From JANSWP01 sp041941305 (GTDB lineage: Bacteria > Bacteroidota > Bacteroidia > Chitinophagales > Saprospiraceae), in the NCBI GenBank assembly GCA_041941305.1, contig JBGTQJ010000006.1:186001-250000 (forward strand): DNA of 64,000 nucleotides, in the 5' to 3' direction. Position numbers and translations under genes: made by a program. This document shows, piece by piece, positions 44,201 to 52,550 of the stretch; within the stretch, counting starts at the first letter, position 1, and each line of letters begins with the position of its first letter. The notes beneath the pieces are model-generated. The model had not been told where the DNA came from. It did not search any database and saw only the letters and a list, made by a program, of their open reading frames with translations.

Positions 44201-44586
44201 TTTTTTTGAATTGCTGGTTGAATGTTGATTTCTAGATTTTTGGGAGAAAAATCTTCCTTAAAATTGATTTCAATAAATGCGGGATGACCAATACCCTTTT
44301 GTAATATTCTGATTTGGGAGCAGGAAGTTTGAGAAAAGCCACTGATACCTTTTAAATAAAATTTTCGTTGATCTTTTTCACCTGGCAAGTATTCAGTTTT
44401 GATATAAAGAGAAAGCACCTGGTTGTCCTCTTCTAATAAAAAATGTCCGTCTGCAATATATGTATCTGCTTCAATTTGAGCGATTCTATACCAACTGCCC
44501 TGGCTTTGAGAAAAGAGACCTTGAAAAGTAAATAAAAATGTAGATAGGATGAGGTATTTTTGGAATCTCTTTTTTGTGTTTTTCAT
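41293..44586 (-). CDS. Secreted large beta-helix-like protein, no T9SS tail
   Basis: 1097 residues with a signal peptide (KRFQKYLILSTFLFTFQGLFS). The N-terminal about 180 residues resemble tail-fibre-like or adhesin heads (GSWYRIAQIEADTYIADGHF). A short LQTLSISGQELSISGGNTV motif, common in Bacteroidota fibre-like proteins, follows. The central part (about 480-950) looks like a right-handed beta-helix of the pectin-lyase type (VWFVSPDGNNMD..., NDLIHVLPGEYSF, then many short N/D/G-rich rungs). The C-terminus (LSKPSPKGLILHLTFEKE) lacks a recognisable type A or B sorting domain, unlike the other large secreted proteins here. It may be periplasmic or use another anchor. Nothing phage-like surrounds it. 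Confidence 0.7.
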   Translation of the reverse strand: MKNTKKRFQKYLILSTFLFTFQGLFSQSQGSWYRIAQIEADTYIADGHFLLEEDNQVLSLYIKTEYLPGEKDQRKFYLKGISGFSQTSCSQIRILQKGIGHPAFIEINFKEDFSPKNLEINIQPAIQKKTFKKIQFEKGDLPMGYKPIHIDLEVLELIDLSIENSSENNRNYSPELQTLSISGQELSISGGNTVIIPCCEDESILNLQGNTLSINEKSGIELSSSFPFIASETECYQDSIHYYDPFTLSGIDLRESSSWSPNNPDLSQLNSTANNTLTFENFGGVPGLYCQLQLRVVQDFQATENTIITFTEYTESVEHFFFTAFFYHSNNIQNRIPFSIPQGSLSISGGEPYPDGGFSVLFRNCLDMGTDRDSITISGGLGQLHQVASASPEINGFGGEGYWTNSGSTDFIRIRYLYNEGGNSVQLKVFDGWSFPLGLNYTTIKEYQVTKVSDGMDFNYYTTAKEDPQDTIRLDSIPTDWKICPGQGAVWFVSPDGNNMDAVKGKRDKPFSDPWTARNDARVAENDLIHVLPGEYSFSGIANKETINLWRNGDWYFESGAKIKIEQNYSSIDYPALFNDAGHAGTCHVSGSADFEITSGQSNNLAIATLENDSSFLHFECNEIIHATMPFNWLKGDGNIDVQSYRIPENASNYGFFHFVRPWNTIQTSQSCDININLDYVIDKNSPNNAPRGVLFGAQCCAGHHYINDLNLNYNIGHVQMGEHNGFSDYGGLISFTHDVTFDSCQIAFQLGTISQKNHTFFPPDEGKYLTHRNEDGFPTMIEFGANLKNSQITIDCENCKADVQWIRPKSGLQESYHSDVYINGNYQSNWSHTIVLDLFGTQSTDVNYHFDGVFINTHKNVLADIRSSENINILLSGKYITQSDSVVFALTYPIHLINAYLETEGTEKDIYANQPVNVLAMGSEVTNGVYSNITIQQIRKNIPDIPGTDDQSLSSSRIENEVTVNITDGNATTFSVEDADSHIERETVVFLDASTTIPASGILKKGFWTVPAYLNGYFLKQVQYTTANKSTNGMTTFNLTKNFSGFLASIPSGKNTVTKTGNIQVSEGDVLQVNISNNLSKPSPKGLILHLTFEKE

Positions 44587-44919
44587 TTGCTATAAATGTA
44601 AAAGTTATTTTTTTCCCAAAAATAACTTATTGGCATTCGTCATTGAAAAGTATAATTGAAAATAATGAATATCAAAGCATTGTATGGGCTCCTAAAAGCA
44701 AGTGTCCAAATTAAAAATTGATTCACAACTTACAACAAAACAAAAGTTTACATATTAAAATCTATTGGCATGTTTTTTGACTTGCTCCTCATGTTTATCT
44801 TATTCTTTTCAAAAAACTTCTATTTTGCACGCTCATATTTTTATTTTTAGAAAATGGAAAAATAAAGGTTCTCGTCCTTTCTAGAGGGAAAAAATTAGGC
44901 AAAAGTGACGTGAATAATG

Positions 44920-44927
44920 TAATTTTG
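44920..44927 (+). promoter_or_regulatory. -7 box of the probable rpoN promoter (gap 44587-45004)
   Basis: TAATTTTG, a full match to the Bacteroidota -7 consensus TAnnTTTG, 78 bp upstream of the rpoN start; no perfect TTTG -33 box is seen at the ideal spacing. Elsewhere in the 418-bp gap between the divergent beta-helix and rpoN genes I see only AT-rich sequence. Confidence 0.4.
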
Positions 44928-45004
44928 AGAAAACAAAAGCAACTACACTAACACTAGTAAATACTTTGGACGAACGCACTAACTGAGAATTAAATCACGT
45001 ACCG

Positions 45005-46531
45005 ATGCTGAAGCAGAACCTTAGTCAGAAGATGATCCAGAAGCTGTCTCCACAGCAAATTCAATTAATGAAATTGCTACAAATTCCGACAGCAACCCTC
45101 GAACAACGTATCGAAGAAGAACTAGAAGCCAATCCCGCACTCGAAGAAGGAGAAGAACGGGATGACCCCGCCGAAATGGGCAGATCTGATAGCGATAATT
45201 CCAATGATGAAAATGAGGCAGAAGAGCCCGAATTTGAGGAGCCAACCCGAGAAGAGGAATTTGAACTCGACGATTATCTCACCGAATATATTGAAGATGA
45301 TCCTTCCAGCTATAAATTAAAAGTCAATAATTATTCTTCAGATGATGAAGAGAAGACCATTCCTATAGCAGTAGAGAGTACTTTTCATGAATACCTGGAA
45401 CAGCAATTGGGGATGTTGGAATTTAAGGATGAAAGAAATGAAATCATCGCCAAGCAAATTGTTGGAAGTATCGACGATGATGGCTACCTGCGTCGCGAGC
45501 CGATTGCAATTATTGACGATTTGATGTTTTCCCAAAATATCATTGCCAGAGAAGACGAAATCATCAACTGGCTAAAAGTCATACAACGATTTGACCCACC
45601 AGGCATCGGTGCCAGAAATTTGCAGGAATGTCTTCGACTTCAATTGGATAATAGAAATCAATCAGATAACCTTTCTGATGAAGAAATACTTTCTCTTAAA
45701 TTGGCAATGCGCATCATCAATGATTATTTTGATGAATTCACCAAAAAGCATTACCAAAAACTTCAAAGACAACTCAATATCTCTGAAGACTTATTGAGAG
45801 ATGCAGTTGACGAAATTTTAAAACTCAACCCAAAACCAGCAAGTGGGCACAGTGCAAACAACCGCAACATTCATTACATTGTCCCGGATTTTATCATTGT
45901 CAACCGGGATGGAGATTTGGAATTGACCTTGAATTCCAGAAATGCGCCTGATTTGCGTATCAATGAACATTATAAAGATATGCTCAAGACCTATAAGGAC
46001 ACTACCAAAGGTCGTCGAGCAGAGAAAAAGGAAAAAGAGGCAGTCATGTTCATCAAGCAAAAAATAGACAGTGCCAAATGGTTTATCGATGCCATCCGCC
46101 AGCGACAGGAAACCATGTACAAAACCATGTACTCGATCATGCAATATCAATACGATTATTTCCTGACAGGCGATCAGAAGACCTTGCGTCCAATGATCCT
46201 GAAAGATATTGCAGATATCACTGGTTTGGATATTTCGACGGTTTCCAGGGTTGCTAATAGTAAATTTGTACAAACCGAGTTTGGCACCATGCGTTTGAAA
46301 GACTTCTTCTCAGAAAGTCTGCAAACCAAAGATGGAGAAGAGGTCTCTACCCTGGAAGTCAAAAAAATTCTCACCGATATTATCGCTGGCGAAAACAAAC
46401 GCAAGCCACTTTCCGATGAAAAGCTAAAAAATATGCTTCGTGAAAAAGGCTACAATATTGCTCGTCGAACGGTAGCAAAATACCGGGAGCAATTAAATAT
46501 TCCCGTAGCAAGATTGCGGAAAGAGCTATAA
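45005..46531 (+). CDS. rpoN: RNA polymerase sigma-54 factor RpoN
   Basis: 508 residues. Region I (1-50) is Gln/Leu-rich (LSQKMIQKLSPQQIQLMKLL) as required for activator response. An acidic linker (50-105) follows, then the core-binding region (about 110-300, FHEYLEQQLGMLEF, FDPPGIGARNLQECLRLQLD). The DNA-binding region has PMILKDIADITGLDISTVSR, and the RpoN box ARRTVAKYRE lies at 486-495. Sigma-54 directs transcription from -24/-12 promoters with AAA+ activators, none of which lies in this window. A strong terminator follows at 46564, so it is monocistronic. Confidence 0.97.
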   Translation: MLKQNLSQKMIQKLSPQQIQLMKLLQIPTATLEQRIEEELEANPALEEGEERDDPAEMGRSDSDNSNDENEAEEPEFEEPTREEEFELDDYLTEYIEDDPSSYKLKVNNYSSDDEEKTIPIAVESTFHEYLEQQLGMLEFKDERNEIIAKQIVGSIDDDGYLRREPIAIIDDLMFSQNIIAREDEIINWLKVIQRFDPPGIGARNLQECLRLQLDNRNQSDNLSDEEILSLKLAMRIINDYFDEFTKKHYQKLQRQLNISEDLLRDAVDEILKLNPKPASGHSANNRNIHYIVPDFIIVNRDGDLELTLNSRNAPDLRINEHYKDMLKTYKDTTKGRRAEKKEKEAVMFIKQKIDSAKWFIDAIRQRQETMYKTMYSIMQYQYDYFLTGDQKTLRPMILKDIADITGLDISTVSRVANSKFVQTEFGTMRLKDFFSESLQTKDGEEVSTLEVKKILTDIIAGENKRKPLSDEKLKNMLREKGYNIARRTVAKYREQLNIPVARLRKEL

Positions 46532-46563
46532 AAAGCTTATTTCAAAATTTGAAAACATGCATC

Positions 46564-46603
46564 ATCCCGAATTTTCATGTAATTGAAAATTCGGGATTTT
46601 TTT
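46564..46603 (+). terminator. Intrinsic terminator of rpoN
   Basis: A perfect 14-bp stem ATCCCGAATTTTCA (46564-46577) / TGAAAATTCGGGAT (46584-46597), a 6-nt loop, then a run of seven T. It also shows that the sigma-factor frame should not start upstream of it. Confidence 0.9.
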
Positions 46604-46711
46604 ATTGAATGTCAGGATTTTGGGCTTATCTATCTCCAAATTCCCCTTTTCTTTATAGGAAAATTCTCTCGTAGTCATTCTTTTTTCTCAAATTTCAATT
46701 GCTATCCTGAC

Positions 46712-47386
46712 ATGGACCAAAATAATTTGTACATTTCAACAGAAAATGCAAATCGACTATTAACCTTTTCTGAAAAAAATACATTGAAAAAGGAAAACTA
46801 CAAAGGAACAAGCACTCAAGAAGTCTCGAAAGAGACTGAAAATCATACCTTGTTTGAATCTCTGAAAAGAGCCGAAACTGGAGCCATTCAGCAATTGGCA
46901 GTACAAATTACTCCTGGAACCCGCAGAGCTGCTTTGAATGCTCGCTTATCGCTTTTGGATGCAGAGGAGTTGGTCAATGATGCCCTGGTTATTACAATCA
47001 ATAATATTCGAAAGGGCAGTTTTCAGTTTCAAAACTTCACTGCTGCTGCTTATGCCAATGGAGTGGTGAGAAAATTAATTGCCAATCGAATTCGTACAAA
47101 AAAGCCAAGTTCAAAACCCTTGAGTGGATTTGAAAATATAGCAGATTTTAGTCCAGAAGAATATTTGCAAAAGAAGGAAAAAGAACAATACATCGGTAAG
47201 CTGTTTGCAAAACTTGGGGATACTTGTCGAAAAGTATTGCATTTGAAGTATTTTGAAAATTTAAGAGATCAGGAAATCATCAGTAAAGCAATGACTTCTT
47301 TTACAAGCATTAATTCGCTGAAAAGCAAGCGTAGCCAGTGTTTGAAGAAATTGGTCACCTTGGCGAAGGCAAATCCACTAAGCTGA
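46712..47386 (+). CDS. Sigma-70-family (ECF-like) RNA polymerase sigma factor
   Basis: 224 residues from ATG 46712 (MDQNNLYISTENANRLLTFS); a longer frame from 46583 overlaps the rpoN terminator. After about 45 variable residues, a region 2-like segment (LDAEELVNDALVITINNIRK, FTAAAYANGVVRKLIANRIR) and a region 4-like helix-turn-helix (LGDTCRKVLHLKYFENLRDQ, ending KSKRSQCLKKLV) are visible, as in ECF factors. The next genes on the strand are a membrane anti-sigma-like protein and a CHAT-TPR protein, an arrangement recurrent in Saprospiria as far as I recall. It probably controls its own locus. Confidence 0.78.
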   Translation: MDQNNLYISTENANRLLTFSEKNTLKKENYKGTSTQEVSKETENHTLFESLKRAETGAIQQLAVQITPGTRRAALNARLSLLDAEELVNDALVITINNIRKGSFQFQNFTAAAYANGVVRKLIANRIRTKKPSSKPLSGFENIADFSPEEYLQKKEKEQYIGKLFAKLGDTCRKVLHLKYFENLRDQEIISKAMTSFTSINSLKSKRSQCLKKLVTLAKANPLS

Positions 47387-47390
47387 TACT

Positions 47391-47570
47391 GAAGTTGTCT
47401 AAAGTTTTTCATTTGGGCTAAAAAATCGTCTTTTTCGCCCTGTTATCAGAAAATTTTTCAGCCGTAGCGCTGCTATGCCTTCTCCAAAGGAGTCCTTCGG
47501 ACAAAATTTTCTGATAACAGAACGAAAAATCCTTCATTTTTATCTTCAAACAAAAACTTTAGACAACTTC
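47391..47570. repeat. MITE-like nested inverted-repeat element, about 180 bp
   Basis: Perfect 19-bp ends GAAGTTGTCTAAAGTTTTT (47391-47409) and AAAAACTTTAGACAACTTC (47552-47570). Nested inside are perfect 18-bp arms CTGTTATCAGAAAATTTT (47440-47457) and AAAATTTTCTGATAACAG (47503-47520), and a core with CTCCAAAGGAGTCC. The whole element could fold as one long hairpin. It starts 4 bp past the sigma-factor stop codon. A partial end (TTTAGACAACTTCATTT) also occurs near 15740. It holds no ORF, so it may be non-autonomous. Confidence 0.75.
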
Positions 47571-47601
47571 ATTTTATTCCTTGCGAAGCAAAAGCAAACA
47601 A

Positions 47602-48573
47602 ATGAAAAATTTCGATATAGAAGCATACATCAATGGTGAACTAACAGGCAATGCCCTTGAAGTCTTCGAAGAAAAACTTCGCCAGGATGCGACTTTTCGG
47701 GAAGAAGTAGAAGCATATCGCGAGGTAACGGAGGCTTTGCAAGTGCAGTTGTTGCGGGATCAGGTTGCAATAGCACTGTCTGGAGCCAATAGTGAAAGCG
47801 ATAATAGCCCTGAAAGTTTTGCATCAAAAAAAAAATTAGACGGTAGGTGGTTGACTATCTTAATTCTGGTCTTTGCTACTACTATCATTTGGTTCTTCTT
47901 TTTGCAGTCGCCAGAAACTCAACCTGAAAATGGTTCTGTAATTTCCCAAGAAACAGAGTCAGTAGAAAAAAAAGAGCAAGCCATTACACCAGAATCAGAA
48001 TCTACCAACCTCAATGGCGTCATCGAGAATACACTTGAACCAGAAGAGAATGAACAAACGTCTGACAATTCCAGACCGATTGCCAAGGATGAAACACCCA
48101 CTATTATTCCACCATTGGTGCCGCCTCCAAATATTCGGGGAAAAAACATGGATGATGAAGAATGGCAAGCTTTGTTGAAGTCCATTTGGCATTCGATTTC
48201 TCCAATAGAAGGTCTTCAATTTAATGAACCTTTTGAGGAAGCAGCCAACCTAGTGGTCGCTCAGGATTTTACAATGGCTTTTGTGCAATTGCAGATGCTG
48301 GAAAGGCAAAAGCCCGAAAATGATACCCTGTTATTTCTAAAAGCGGTTTGTTTGACAGAAATGCAGGAGGGTGCTGAAGCGATAAAATATTTTGACCAAA
48401 TGGAAAAAAATATCAGCCCGGAATGGAAACCTGTGATTGACTGGTATCGGGGATTGAGCTATTTGTTAGCAGGAGAATGGGAAAAAGCAGGAACCTCATT
48501 GCACGAAATTTCCAGGCAAGACGGGCATCCTTTTAAAGATCAAAGTCTTCGGGCTTTGGAAGCGTTTCAATGA
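47602..48573 (+). CDS. Membrane anti-sigma-like protein with TPR-like C-terminus
   Basis: 323 residues from ATG 47602 (MKNFDIEAYINGELTGNALE); a TTG at 47581 is a less likely start. The N-terminus (ELTGNALEVFEEKLRQDATF) has the anti-sigma/FecR-like helical signature. A single transmembrane helix (about 83-103, WLTILILVFATTIIWFFF) is followed by a low-complexity periplasmic linker (EKKEQAITPESES...) and a C-terminal helical part resembling TPRs (LLFLKAVCLTEMQEGAEAIK, WYRGLSYLLAGEWEKAGTSL). It probably holds the preceding sigma factor at the membrane and senses through the TPR part, perhaps via the CHAT protein (inference). Confidence 0.7.
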   Translation: MKNFDIEAYINGELTGNALEVFEEKLRQDATFREEVEAYREVTEALQVQLLRDQVAIALSGANSESDNSPESFASKKKLDGRWLTILILVFATTIIWFFFLQSPETQPENGSVISQETESVEKKEQAITPESESTNLNGVIENTLEPEENEQTSDNSRPIAKDETPTIIPPLVPPPNIRGKNMDDEEWQALLKSIWHSISPIEGLQFNEPFEEAANLVVAQDFTMAFVQLQMLERQKPENDTLLFLKAVCLTEMQEGAEAIKYFDQMEKNISPEWKPVIDWYRGLSYLLAGEWEKAGTSLHEISRQDGHPFKDQSLRALEAFQ

Positions 48574-48777
48574 AACGGCATAAGGCAGTTTTATTCTTTA
48601 TCCTCTTGTTTTGCTATCCAAGAAGGCAGCTAGAGAGAAGAACCGACTTAAGTTTTGGAGCCACTCGGCATTTATAACATCTTTTTTACGTAAGGCTATT
48701 TTTTCTAAATGATTTTTATTCTAATCAAGATGATTTATGGAAGCTGTCCTTTTATCATCGTCTAAAAACTATGTTCT

Positions 48778-51700
48778 ATGAAATATTTGATACTGGTTTT
48801 TTTTACCTCTATTGTTACACATACTTTTCATGGGCAAACTATTGATACAACAGTCATTCGAATGGAAATTGATAGTCTGATAAGACTTAATACGACTCTG
48901 AAGGAAGAAAAAAAAATCGATGAAGCCTTTACAGTTTTACAACAGGCAGAAAAAAAATGTCAAAATATGCTTGGAGAGCGAAACGAAGTATATACAAAAT
49001 TATTAACTATCAAAGGATTTGATTGGTTGAGAAAAGGAAACTATAAAGAAGCGGAAGACTGTTTTTTAAAATCAAAAACCATTCAAGAAGAAATAGTAGG
49101 GAAACAAAATTCAGGTTATCTAGGAAGCATTAGAGGATTAGGGATTGTTTATGGGCAAATGGGTAAACCACTAAAAGCAGAGCCATTATTCCTGGAAGCG
49201 AAGGAATTAACGGAACTACTTTTTGGGAAAAATCACATTGAATATGCTCGGAGTGTAGGTAATCTTGCATTATGTAATTCAAATTTGAATCGTTGGGAAA
49301 AAGCCGAAACACTTTACTTAGAAACTATTGCATTGTATGCCAAGATTTTAGGAAAAGACCATGTTAATTATACCATTAGTTTGTGCAATCTAGGAAACTT
49401 ATACTATGAAATTGGAAATTATAAAAAAGCAGAGAAGTTTTTACTTGAATCCAAAACCCTTTTAGAAGGGAAAAATGAAAAAAATCATCGTCTATATAAT
49501 TCAACCATTGGCAACTTAGGTCTTGTATATTTAAAACAGGATTTATTCGAAAAAGCCGAACCATTGCTTTTGAAATCGCTCGAATTAGACGAAGAAATTT
49601 ATGGAAAATCACATCCCTTATATGCTAGTGGTTTAACCAGTTTAGGTTCATTTTATTATTCAATTGGCAATTATGAGCAAGCAGAGTCTTTTTATTTAAA
49701 AGCTATTCACATTAAAGAAGCTGCCTCAGGAAAGAAAAACAATAGTACAACCTTAGATGAATTGAAGAAATTAGGAAATGTATATATTCAAACCCTCCGA
49801 TATGATAAAGCAATAGAGGTTTATAATAAGGCAATTATGATAAGTGAAAAAGAATACGGAAGGAACCATGGCATATATGCTCGTAATTTAGAAAACCTAG
49901 CCATTACTTATGCTATAACAAAAGAAGTGGAGAAAGCTCAATCCTTGTTTAATGAATCAATTAGTATTAAGGAAAAATTATTTGGTACACAAAACCATAA
50001 CTATTTAGCAGGTTTAGCAAATTTTGCAGTTTTTAATTACGATCTGGGTAATTTCGAAAAAGCAGCCACACTTCTTTCGCAAATAATCTTAGCCAAAGAA
50101 AAAATATTTGGGAATAAACAGCCTTATTATGTAAATGATCTAACTTCACTTGCAAATGCTTATTGGGCAATGGGGCATTATGAAAAAACAGACTCCCTTT
50201 ACTCCAAGGCTGCCGAAATTGAAAAGATGTCATTTATTAGGGCTTCTCAACATCTTTCGGAAAAAGAATTATTAAATTATATCCAGGATTTCGCACACCA
50301 TCAAAATCTACGGTTTTCGTTCTCACACTTAAATGACAAATATTCTAAAAACATCTACGATGAGGTTCTGTTCCAGAAAGGTTTTGTATGGAACACTGTT
50401 TATAAAATCAGGCATAAAGCTCAGAATAACACAAATTATTCTGAGCTTTATAATCTTTTAAAGTCCTATTATCGCCAACTTGCCTTTGAGTATTCCAAAC
50501 CAATTGAAAATCGGACGAATATTACAAAGCTCGAAGAGAAAGCTAATTCTGTTGAAAAAGAATTAGCTCAAAAGATGCCTGATTTTGGAGAGTTATTTCA
50601 AAAAAACAATTGGAAAAAAGTCCAGGCTGCTTTAAAAACAGGACAAGCTGCTATTGAATATATTCATTACAATTTTCAAAACCCACATCCAACAGACAGC
50701 ATCATGTATGGAGCTCTAATATTATCTCCAAAGTTGGATGAGCCCATATATGTACCGCTTTTCGAAGAAGAAGCACTTACTTCTATATTAAATATTGAAA
50801 AAAACAACCAAAAAGAATACATCAACCAATTATATAGTATTGACGACCATGAAATTCAAAAAAAACTATATGATCTGATTTGGATGCCTTTAAAAGAACA
50901 CTTAAAAGATATCGAAACCATTTATTTTTCTCCCTCAGGGTTACTATATAAGCTCCATATCAGTGCTATTCCTTACAATAAAAAAGAAACACTCGCAGAC
51001 CGCTATCATCTAATTCAAGTCAATAGTACCCGTCAATTGGTTTTTCCAGACACAACTGTTTCCACCTCTAATGAAGCCTTGCTCTTTGGTGGTATTTATT
51101 ATGACTTCGATTCTCTCGCCATCATTCAAGCAAATAACGAGATTATTTCCGATAACACATCCGATAGTAATTTGGGTTTTCAAAATATAGATGGCTCTCG
51201 TGGTGGCGATTCCTGGAAGCCCCTCAAATGGACGACAGTAGAAGTATTGGCCAATGAACAACTCCTTAAATCCGCCGATTTTGAAACATCTCTCAAAACA
51301 GGCTATGCTGCTACGGAAGAAGCCTTCCAACAAATCGGCATTTCGAGCAACTCTCCAAGAATTCTCCATCTAGCTACTCATGGCTTTTTCTATCCAGACC
51401 CAGAGTCAGTGAGCAGTAGGAAGTTGGCAGGGAGCAGTTTTAACGAACCTGTTTTCAAAATGTCTGATCACCCTATGATTCGCTCCGGCTTAATTATGGC
51501 AGGCGGCAATCGGGCTTGGGAAGGTCTTCCTCCACTCGAAAATATGGAAGATGGTATTCTCACTGCGTATGAAATCAGTCAGATGGATTTGTCCAATACT
51601 GAGCTCGTCGTGTTATCTGCCTGTGAGACCGGTCTAGGCGATATTCAAGGCAATGAAGGAGTCTACGGCTTACAGCGAGCTTTCAAAATTGCTGGTGCCA

Positions 51701-51885
51701 GATATTTGATTATGAGCCTTTGGCAGGTTCCTGATTTTCAGACACAGGAGTTGATGACTACTTTTTACGAAAACTGGCTGGTTGAGAAAATGACGATACG
51801 AGAGGCATTTCGGGCTGCCCAAAATGAAATGAGAGAAAAGCATGTTGATCCTTTTTATTGGGCGGGTTTTGTTTTGGTTGAATAA
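48778..51885 (+). CDS. Secreted TPR-CHAT protein (caspase-like peptidase fold)
   Basis: 1035 residues. Signal peptide (MKYLILVFFTSIVTHTFHG). About 10-12 TPRs span residues 40-480 (GNYKEAEDCFLKSKTIQEEI, LGNLYYEIGNYKKAEKFLLE), then a helical linker. A C-terminal CHAT domain (about 620-1035) carries the caspase-clan dyad: His868 in ILHLATHGFFYP and Cys949 in VVLSACETGLGD, followed by GVYGLQRAFKIAGARYLIMS and LWQVPD. CHAT proteins are caspase-HetF-related peptidases or scaffolds whose TPRs bind partners or substrates. Here both dyad residues are intact, so peptidase activity is plausible. It follows a sigma/anti-sigma pair, suggesting proteolytic signalling across the membrane; this is inference. 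Two terminators lie downstream. Confidence 0.88.
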   Translation: MKYLILVFFTSIVTHTFHGQTIDTTVIRMEIDSLIRLNTTLKEEKKIDEAFTVLQQAEKKCQNMLGERNEVYTKLLTIKGFDWLRKGNYKEAEDCFLKSKTIQEEIVGKQNSGYLGSIRGLGIVYGQMGKPLKAEPLFLEAKELTELLFGKNHIEYARSVGNLALCNSNLNRWEKAETLYLETIALYAKILGKDHVNYTISLCNLGNLYYEIGNYKKAEKFLLESKTLLEGKNEKNHRLYNSTIGNLGLVYLKQDLFEKAEPLLLKSLELDEEIYGKSHPLYASGLTSLGSFYYSIGNYEQAESFYLKAIHIKEAASGKKNNSTTLDELKKLGNVYIQTLRYDKAIEVYNKAIMISEKEYGRNHGIYARNLENLAITYAITKEVEKAQSLFNESISIKEKLFGTQNHNYLAGLANFAVFNYDLGNFEKAATLLSQIILAKEKIFGNKQPYYVNDLTSLANAYWAMGHYEKTDSLYSKAAEIEKMSFIRASQHLSEKELLNYIQDFAHHQNLRFSFSHLNDKYSKNIYDEVLFQKGFVWNTVYKIRHKAQNNTNYSELYNLLKSYYRQLAFEYSKPIENRTNITKLEEKANSVEKELAQKMPDFGELFQKNNWKKVQAALKTGQAAIEYIHYNFQNPHPTDSIMYGALILSPKLDEPIYVPLFEEEALTSILNIEKNNQKEYINQLYSIDDHEIQKKLYDLIWMPLKEHLKDIETIYFSPSGLLYKLHISAIPYNKKETLADRYHLIQVNSTRQLVFPDTTVSTSNEALLFGGIYYDFDSLAIIQANNEIISDNTSDSNLGFQNIDGSRGGDSWKPLKWTTVEVLANEQLLKSADFETSLKTGYAATEEAFQQIGISSNSPRILHLATHGFFYPDPESVSSRKLAGSSFNEPVFKMSDHPMIRSGLIMAGGNRAWEGLPPLENMEDGILTAYEISQMDLSNTELVVLSACETGLGDIQGNEGVYGLQRAFKIAGARYLIMSLWQVPDFQTQELMTTFYENWLVEKMTIREAFRAAQNEMREKHVDPFYWAGFVLVE

Positions 51886-51953
51886 TCCCAAAACTATTGG
51901 ATTAAATTTATATTAGGCATCGAACCCCATATAAATCTGTTATAAATTTTTTA

Positions 51954-51989
51954 GGGCTAACAAACCTGATTGTCCAGGTTTGTTAGCCC
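51954..51989 (+). terminator. Terminator after the CHAT gene
   Basis: A perfect 15-bp stem GGGCTAACAAACCTG (51954-51968) / CAGGTTTGTTAGCCC (51975-51989) flanked by T and A runs, so it could act in both directions. Confidence 0.75.
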
Positions 51990-52004
51990 CTAAAAATATT
52001 AAAA

Positions 52005-52046
52005 GGAATTGTCATGGCTTCATGTCCTGGCGATTCCTTTTTTTTT
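52005..52046 (+). terminator. Second terminator in the 51886-52550 gap
   Basis: A stem GGAATTGTCA.. (52005-52017) / ..TGGCGATTCC (52026-52037), with two G-U pairs, is followed by nine T. Further along the 665-bp gap I see a hairpin tract at 52427-52470 (CTTCCCGGCAT / ATGCCTGCTCGGAAG) and no gene; the last about 120 bp must hold the promoter of the PKD-protein gene. Confidence 0.65.
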
Positions 52047-52550
52047 CAAAAAAATCCCCTTCCCACCATTAACCTTTTCCAAAAGCTTACATAAGCAATA
52101 GTAAATCGCAGTTAGTTTTAAAATGGAGATGTGATTCGGAAAATCATAGAAAAATCAATATCTATAAAATGTGCTATGAAATATTCCGAATTCATTTTTG
52201 TCAGCAAAACTAAATGCCTGCCAAATGAGGCATAACTGAGGCTGAAATAACAATAAGATTTCAGTATCTCGTTTTCCTCAATTCAAACAGCAGAACGGCA
52301 ACAGAAAAAGCGTCAGTAGTGGCAAAAGAGGTTGAGAAACCTCTGAATCTCCCTGTCCCTTTTTCTTCCATTCTCAAATGCTCATCCTGGTCGAGCCATA
52401 AGTTTTTTCATGCTCCATTTGACAATGCTTCCCGGCATTGAAGGGGCGAGCTATGCCTGCTCGGAAGGGATGAATTCAATCATTTCTTAACCGCCTGATC
52501 GGTCAATTATTGATGAATTGACAGGAGCAGGCACTCAAAACTATTGTGTT

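Noticed and set aside
41293..44586. Prophage or contractile-tail locus suggested by fibre-like motifs
   Set aside because: No phage structural, replication or integrase gene is nearby; neighbours are rpoN and a lipoprotein.
46583..46711. Earlier start for the sigma factor
   Set aside because: It would include half of the rpoN terminator and adds a hydrophobic, unrelated stretch.
52300..52550. Possible structured RNA in the leader of the PKD-protein gene (several small hairpins)
   Set aside because: Stems are short and no motif-matched promoter or terminator delimits them; noted only in the gap description.
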